Shown: positions 58,927 to 64,000 of the stretch, one piece after another | Position numbering within the stretch: position 1 is the stretch's first letter | Layout: each line of letters begins with the position of its first letter | Source: Emiliania huxleyi CCMP1516 | Lineage: Eukaryota > Haptophyta > Isochrysidales > Noelaerhabdaceae | Assembly: GCF_000372725.1 (NCBI RefSeq) | Contig: NW_005198244.1 | Location: 1,119,841-1,183,840, forward strand | Direction: 5' to 3' | Length of the DNA stretch: 64,000 bases | Position numbers and translations under genes: made by a program | The notes under the pieces: generated by a model | Database searches by the model: none | The model's input: the letters and a program-made list of their open reading frames with translations, nothing else | Told to the model about the DNA's origin: nothing

Positions 58927-59670
58927 CTAGTCATAGCGGCGAAAGGAGGCGCCGGTGCGGCAGAGGGGGCAGGACGGCGCCTTGTCCTCGCCTCGGCTCT
59001 CGACTGCCCAGCGACTCCAGCAGGCAGAGTGCAGCGTCCCCCGGCAGGTGGGGCAGGTCCAGTGGAGCTGGCGTGCACCAAGCGGCTCGTAGCACACCGC
59101 GCACTCCTCGCGGGGGTCGGGCGCGCAGGGGCACGACGAGCGCCACTCACTCGGCGACGGGGACGGCAGGCCACCGCCACCCCTGCGCGCGACGCCCTGC
59201 GGCTCTGGCGGGGCGGGCGGTCCGTCCTTTGCTGCGGGCTGCGGCGCCGGCCAGCCCAACGCGGCCGCTCTCGCCCAGCCCGCCCACCTCGCCGCTGTCC
59301 TCGGCGTCCGGGTGGCCTCCTCGTCGGCGCTCTCCCACTGCAGGTCCTGCTCAATCCCGCTCACGAGAGAGTCGGCCTCTGGGCAGACGATCCGCGTGCG
59401 GTGGAGCGCAGCCCAAAGGCGGCAGCTGGAACAGGTGGCGTCGCAGATGGGAAGCCTTCGCGCGTCCGCGTCGTACTCGTCCTCCGCCTTGTTGCAGTTA
59501 TACCGGTGCGCCTCGACCCGGCGGAGGGCGACTTTTGACTCTGTGCACAGAGGCACGGTGCAGCCTGCGTGGTCCGTGCAGTGGAACGCGTGCAGGAGGG
59601 CGGCGGCGTTGATGCGTGGAGGGCGTGTGGAGGCTTCCGGGAGATGAAGGCTGCACGCCGCATCGGCCAT
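58927..59670 (-). CDS. TAZ zinc finger plus RING-type protein
   Basis: Start ATG at 59670 (MADAACSLHLPEASTRPP); the frame is open upstream without ATG. Residues about 20-95 match a TAZ-type zinc finger: LLHAFHCTDHAGCTVPLC, RRVEAHRYNC, then CDATCSSCRLWAALHRTRIVC. The Cys/His spacing is right, although an acidic insertion lies between the second and third clusters. Residues about 180-245 form a RING-like cross-brace (EECAVCYEPLG, HWTCPTCRGTLHSACW, SCPLCRTG). A Pro-rich linker joins the two. TAZ domains bind transcription factors and RINGs recruit E2 enzymes, so a nuclear ubiquitin ligase is plausible. It is one intron-free frame, convergent with the TMEM185-RING gene. Confidence 0.65.
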   Translation of the reverse strand: MADAACSLHLPEASTRPPRINAAALLHAFHCTDHAGCTVPLCTESKVALRRVEAHRYNCNKAEDEYDADARRLPICDATCSSCRLWAALHRTRIVCPEADSLVSGIEQDLQWESADEEATRTPRTAARWAGWARAAALGWPAPQPAAKDGPPAPPEPQGVARRGGGGLPSPSPSEWRSSCPCAPDPREECAVCYEPLGARQLHWTCPTCRGTLHSACWSRWAVESRGEDKAPSCPLCRTGASFRRYD

Positions 59671-60355
59671 GCTCAAAAACCGGGTTGGTCGGCGGTCGGC
59701 TGCCCGCCAGCTTCTCGATGGTGTCACGCGGCGTGCAGTCGAATCTTCTTCTGGCGGGTTGTTATTTTTTATTCTTTGCCTCCTGTGTTGTTGTTGTTGT
59801 CGTTGTTGTTGTGTGTGTTGTGTGTCTCGCCAATTCTCGCATCGCAGCGACCTTCATGTCACCTTGGTTGTCGCGGCGGTCGTCCCACTCTCGGAGAGTC
59901 TTCTTCTTCACTCTCGCCATCCTCTCTCCTTCAGATTTATTACTTCTTTCTTTCTCCACACAAACAAAACGCGTCTCACGTCTCGCGCGCGCGTGAACAG
60001 GGCTCCAGGCCCCAAATGACGTGTGAGTGTTAGAGTTGTTTGTTTGGTATTGCTAAAAAATCTCTCTCTCTCTCAGGCCAGCGGCCTACCGCTCGCTAGC
60101 CCGACACTCGCTCTCATGGCTAGCCCTACACTCGCTCTCATGGTTGACGACAGAGCACATGATGAATCTAGCACCAAACCTGGCTGGCTGGCTCCTTCTT
60201 GGTACTCGATCGCCCAAGAATTCTTCAGGCTGGCCACCCACTTGAAACGCGATTCGGGCGGCCTACTGCTGCTGTGACAGCCGTGACAGCTCTGACAGCG
60301 CCTGCTGTGACAGCTCTGACAGCTCTGACAGCGCTCAAAGCTCAGCAGCTGCAAT
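59671..60355. other. Intergenic with dispersed repeat and microrepeats
   Basis: Contains TTGTTGTTGTCGTTGTTG-type DNA (about 59785-59815) and the repeat at 60022-60150 shared with 3.8 and 5.4 kb. A TGACAGCTC/TGACAGCGC 9-mer array (60277-60338) lies just before the next ATG. No gene. Confidence 0.5.
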
Positions 60356-61078
60356 ATGGCCGACAAAAACACGCAGCGCAAGGTGCAGCGGAGTGTGGCC
60401 GCGCTATGCGCCGGCATCGAAAGCCACGCCGCGCGCAGGGCGGTGCACGTCCTCCACGAGCTGTCTGCGGACCAGGCGGCTGCGGCGTGCATCAAGAGGG
60501 CCGGCGGGCAGGTGCGGCTCGAGCGGCTCCTCAAGGCGAGCGAGGTCAACGTGCGCGGTGAGGGTGGTGACCCGCTCTCCACCTTGAACACGGTGCGGCT
60601 TCGCGATGCGTGCATGGCGGTCCTCTCTCGCCTCAGCGGCGTGGGGTCCGAGCGGCGTCCCGCGGTCAAGTCGTCCGCATACGGGCGCCCCCCACCGAAC
60701 GCCCGCCAGCGCGACCGCGCGGCGCAGAAGCCGCGAGGCGCGACGCTCGGCGACTACCTGGAGGTTGCGGTCCAACGGAGCAGCAGCGCGAGCTCCAGCT
60801 CCTCCGGCAAGGCCAAGCGTGACACTGGGCAAGACGCTCGGCCGCAGCCACTGGCCGTGATCGAGGCCAGTGCGGCGGAGCGGCCCGGCTCTCCCGCGTC
60901 GCGGCGGGCGTCGCGGCGGGCATCACTGGGCTCGCAGATCTCCCCCTCAGCAGAGGCCGCCGCCGCCCGCGCCGAGCAGTACACCTCACGCGTCCGGCGC
61001 GCGAGGGCCGAGAACATGTCGAGGCTCCGGGAAGGGATTAAGCGGAGCTCGGTCGGCGTCGCCGTCGCGCCCTGCTAG
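60356..61078 (+). CDS. Orphan basic helical protein, 240 aa
   Basis: The ATG at 60356 (MADKNTQRKVQRSVAALCAG) opens an uninterrupted frame to the TAG at 61078. The first 80 residues are helical (HAARRAVHVLHELSADQAAA, VRLERLLKASEVNV) in an armadillo-like pattern, perhaps one or two repeats. Residues about 110-200 are Ser/Arg/Ala-rich and look disordered (SSASSSSSGKAKRD, SRRASRRASLGS, an RRAS-type phosphorylation context). The C-terminus is again helical. The function is unknown. A 9-bp minisatellite sits right at its 5' end. Confidence 0.5.
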   Translation: MADKNTQRKVQRSVAALCAGIESHAARRAVHVLHELSADQAAAACIKRAGGQVRLERLLKASEVNVRGEGGDPLSTLNTVRLRDACMAVLSRLSGVGSERRPAVKSSAYGRPPPNARQRDRAAQKPRGATLGDYLEVAVQRSSSASSSSSGKAKRDTGQDARPQPLAVIEASAAERPGSPASRRASRRASLGSQISPSAEAAAARAEQYTSRVRRARAENMSRLREGIKRSSVGVAVAPC

Positions 61079-62519
61079 AGATGAGCTCCGGCAAGTGGGT
61101 GGGACCCGTGCGCCATGGCAGGGCCAGGGGCGGCGGGGTATAACCGACCAAGCGTCTCTCGCAGCGGAGACCGCTCAAGGGACAGACCGCTCAACCTCAA
61201 GACACAAGATTCAAGAGGGACACATATGAGGATATGAGAAAGTCAGAGATCAGAGTGAGCGACAGGGAGAGCTCGCTTTTCAGACACTCACACACATAAC
61301 GTTTACACGGTTTCCAACAGCTACTTTACACACACGACACAGTAGATTACGGCTCGTGGTTGTGCGAGTGTATATGGGCCACGATGTCTCAAATACGGCT
61401 TTATGGAGGGGTGTGTTTTTTTACTTCTTTCCAGCTCCTGACGCTATCCCTGGCAGCTCTAATGACCAGGGTCGGTAGTGCTGTGGTAGAGGGTGCTCAT
61501 ACTAGCGCAAGAGCTGCCACGCTCGCCCAGACCGTCCCCTTCTGGGGCCGGTTCCGCAGCCCGGGAGAGCCGACAGCGGGGCCGTGCCGCGGGTGCCTAC
61601 TGCCGAGTGCCACAAACACTGCGCCGTCCCGCCATCACCTACAGGCTGTCTTGTGTGATGGTTGGGATGTCCAAACGCCACCAGCTTGGCTCTTGCGACC
61701 TCAAACCCGCGAGCTGTATGGGTGGTCCTGACGTCGACAGACGCCCGAGGACCACGGTGAAGCTGAGCCGGAACGCGTCGACAAGTCTCGTCTGAGCCCG
61801 TGGCGGTCGCCGGCTGAGTCTCCGTGCATGGGCCGGTACCTCAGGCGTCACCTCCGCAGCCTCAGGTCTCAAACTCCATCACCTCCGACGGGACGCCTTC
61901 GGTGGCACGCTCGGCGGCGAGTTTGTGGCAGCTCCACAGCGAGCGCAGCATCGAGCCTACTCACTCCAGCTGGTTCGGCACACTCGGTGGGGTCCACCGA
62001 GTGTGCCGAACGCGCGAGCGGTGCGTCCCGGCAGCGCGCGCAGGCTGCGGAGCGGCAACAAACTCGAGACAGGCTTTTTGAGACATTTTCGACGCTTTTG
62101 TCCCACGCCGCACGCTATATTGTGCAACATCCAACAAGCCATACCGGTGTATATATCCTATTATCATTGAATGAGGTACGTACTTTTAGCTTAATGGGAG
62201 AAAAGGGAGAGGGGGTTGTGTTCTCTTATCTCTCAGGCCCCTAATGAGGTACGTTCTGTTTCGTGTTTCGAAATGTTCATGAAGATAAATTATCAGGACT
62301 CCACAGGGTCGGAGCGTAGTACCCGTACGCGGGTGCGGGGCGCCTGGCCCTGGGGCGAGAGCACAGAGCAGCGTCCGGCTCTGGCGTCTGGGCGGCCACC
62401 GGCACGCGCGAGGCAGCGGCACGCCGGGGGGAGGCTCAGGCCTGCAAAGCCCAGAGCCCGCAAGTGCAAGTGAGGAGAGAGAGAAAGAGAGAGTAGTAGT
62501 AGGAACTTAGCGGCTGCCT
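61079..62519. other. Intergenic with a perfect hairpin
   Basis: About 1.4 kb with no recognisable gene. Noted features are the hairpin at 61973-62011, a twice-used AATGAGGTACGT motif (about 62170 and 62243) and AT-rich DNA at 62085-62300 that may be the adjoining gene's 3' flank. Confidence 0.45.
61973..62011. repeat. Perfect 18-bp-arm hairpin, 3-base loop
   Basis: GTTCGGCACACTCGGTGG is followed by GGT and its exact reverse complement. No T-run follows, so it is not an ordinary terminator. Confidence 0.9.
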
Positions 62520-64000
62520 TCAGCGGGCAGGCGCCGCCGCCGCAATCAGCCGCTCGGAGGTCTGCTCTATGCCAAACTTGTCCTTGACGCGGCCAAAGAG
62601 GTCCTCGTCGGCGGTGAGCTCCTTCGGCACGGCCAGGGGGCGGGAGAGGTACGTCGTGTTGACCAGGTCCTGCCACGTGATGTTGTGCGAGATGGAGGTG
62701 CCTCCCCACGAGCCGCAGCCGAGCGAGAAGGTCTGCCGCAGGCCGTTCCACAGGTTGCCCGAGTTGGAGGCGGCCTGCGGCTGGTTGACGAGCACGCGGC
62801 TCGTCTTCGTCTCGAGCGCGAGCCTCAGGATGTGCTCGTCGTTGGTCGAGTAGATGCCGCACGAGTGGCCCTGCCCCTGGTACGCCTGGATGCCGTTGGT
62901 GAGGGCGATGGCGGCGTCCATGTCGGGCGCGTGGTAGAGCGCCATCGTCACCGTCATCTTCTCGCCGCTAAAGGGGTGCGCCGGCCCGTACCCGTCCTCG
63001 GGCACGATGAAGAAGCGCGCGCCGTCGGGCACCTCGAAGCCCGCGATGCGCGCGATGTTGTCGGCGCTCTGCGCAACCAGCTTCGAGTTGAGGTGGCCGT
63101 CCTTCCAGAGGGCGGCCTGCAGCTTGGCCTTCTCCGCGCCGCGCAGCACGACGCCGCCGCGCGCCTGCAGCTTCGCGATCATCGGCTCGTACGTGCTGCC
63201 CACCTGCGGGCGGCGCCGGGGACGGGGCCGGGATGAGAGGGTGAGGGGCGGCGGCGGCGGGCGGCGAGCCGGGCGGCCGCGGCGAGGCTGCGCGCCAGCA
63301 CGACCGAGTTGTCCGACGAGCAGGAGGCGGCGAGGTCGAGCGTCTTGCTCAGCGCGATCTTGTCCGCCGCGTCGTCCAGGTCGGCGCTCTCGTCCACCGT
63401 CACCACCGCGTTGCCCGCCCCGACGCCCAGCGCGGGAGTGCCGCTCGAGTAGGCCGCCTTGACCATCGCGCCGCCGCCCGTCGCGAGCACCCGGTCCGCC
63501 TGCTGCATGAGGTCGTTGGTCTTGGCGACCGACGGGTTGTCGATGCCGATGACCAGGTCGGCCGGCGCTCCCATCCGCACCAGCGCGCCGCGCATCAGCT
63601 CCACGATGAGCGCGTTGGTCTTTTGCGCCCGCGGGTGCGGCGCGATGATGATGGAGTTGCGGCCCTTGACGGCGGCGATGGACTTGATGACCGGGGTGGC
63701 CTCCGGGTTGGTCGAGGGCGACAGCGCGCCGATCACTCCGACCGGCTTGGCGATCTTGACCACGCCGCGCTCGGGCAGCTCCTCGATCACGCCGACCGAC
63801 TTGTCGTCGATGATGTCCATCAGCGCGGCGCGGGTCTTGCGAAAGATCTTGAGGTACTTTCCGTCGTAATTGCCGAGCTGCGTCTCGTCGACGGTGTGCT
63901 GCGCGATCCGCTTCGCAACGTCCTCCTGCGCGATGGACCACACCATCGCCGTGATGAGGTCGTCGACCTGCTGCTGGCTGTAGTCTGCGATCTGCGCCTG
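62520..64000 (-). CDS. CoA-acylating aldehyde dehydrogenase, 5' part off-window
   Basis: The C-terminal roughly 470 residues are present; the gene continues past 64000 (QAQIADYSQQQVDDLITAMV reads into the edge). Motifs of the acylating family (AdhE N-domain, EutE, SauS type) are clear: SPSTNPEATPVIKSIAAVKG, IIIAPHPRAQKTN, GGGAMVKAAYSSGTPALG, and LDLAASCSSDNSVVL with the catalytic Cys. The second exon follows (VGSTYEPMIAKLQARGG through SCGIYSTNDEHILRL). The enzyme should interconvert an aldehyde and its acyl-CoA with NAD. No alcohol dehydrogenase domain follows, so it is not a full AdhE. The intron (about 63282-63204) has a CAG acceptor but no usable GT donor, so a GC donor is needed. Confidence 0.85.
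   Translation of the reverse strand, partial: GADRRLQPAAGRRPHHGDGVVHRAGGRCEADRAAHRRRDAARQLRRKVPQDLSQDPRRADGHHRRQVGRRDRGAARARRGQDRQAGRSDRRAVALDQPGGHPGHQVHRRRQGPQLHHHRAAPAGAKDQRAHRGADARRAGADGSAGRPGHRHRQPVGRQDQRPHAAGGPGARDGRRRDGQGGLLERHSRAGRRGGQRGGDGGRERRPGRRGGQDRAEQDARPRRLLLVGQLGRAGAQPRRGRPARRPPPPPLTLSSRPRPRRRPQVGSTYEPMIAKLQARGGVVLRGAEKAKLQAALWKDGHLNSKLVAQSADNIARIAGFEVPDGARFFIVPEDGYGPAHPFSGEKMTVTMALYHAPDMDAAIALTNGIQAYQGQGHSCGIYSTNDEHILRLALETKTSRVLVNQPQAASNSGNLWNGLRQTFSLGCGSWGGTSISHNITWQDLVNTTYLSRPLAVPKELTADEDLFGRVKDKFGIEQTSERLIAAAAPAR

Overview
The window looks like nuclear DNA of a high-GC microbial eukaryote, most likely a haptophyte or similar microalga. The reasons are short introns (about 65-140 nt) with C-only pyrimidine tracts, several GC-AG introns, Pro-rich SPPPP hinges in a secreted wall-type protein, dense simple repeats, and eukaryote-only genes (beta-adaptin, DENN, TMEM185, TAZ and RING proteins). 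The lineage is inferred, not proven. Two 100-N gaps (10838-10937 and 47356-47455) show a draft assembly, and the first is flanked by a degraded duplicate.

Layout: 0-5 kb holds a small Myb/SANT gene, an orphan membrane-anchored protein and a small orphan. 5.7-7.5 kb is a TPR-like/2OG-Fe(II) oxygenase gene. 7.6-8.9 kb is a TIR-bounded element carrying a coiled-coil gene. 9-13.4 kb holds orphan helical and coiled-coil genes. About 14.2-15.7 kb is a GT34-like glycosyltransferase. 16.4-21 kb is a very large secreted protein with Ca-binding type-3 repeats and ubiquitin-like folds. 21.8-24.7 kb (DENN Rab-GEF) and 24.9-26.4 kb (DUF3431) are divergent neighbours. 26.4-28.7 kb is repeat-rich and includes a textbook hAT-like MITE. 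28.8-33.2 kb is the beta subunit of the AP-1/AP-2 clathrin adaptor.

34.6-45.4 kb is an island unlike its surroundings: its core is lower in GC, its ORFs have no obvious introns, several genes share a T-tract/TATA-like upstream motif, and it encodes an SF3 (D5-type) helicase, a PPP phosphatase, a tyrosine recombinase with protelomerase-like features, a tiny K/R-rich protein and orphans. It resembles a Polinton-like/virophage-like or linear-plasmid-like replicon. I recognise no capsid gene. It is flanked by minisatellites.

45.4-53.7 kb holds an orphan gene with paired CxxC motifs, a long imperfect palindrome, a GxxExxY-like gene, and a gene that joins a Crypton/Ndc10-like region to a RuvC-like nuclease in one polypeptide. 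The leader of this last gene is duplicated, in rearranged pieces, next to the CxxC gene. 54.8-59.7 kb holds two putative ubiquitin ligases (TMEM185-RING and TAZ-RING). 60.4 kb is an orphan, and 62.5-64 kb is the 3' part of a CoA-acylating aldehyde dehydrogenase that runs off the window.

Most host genes are intron-split. The ends given span the exons I can read, and interior boundaries are stated only where sequence and phase support them.
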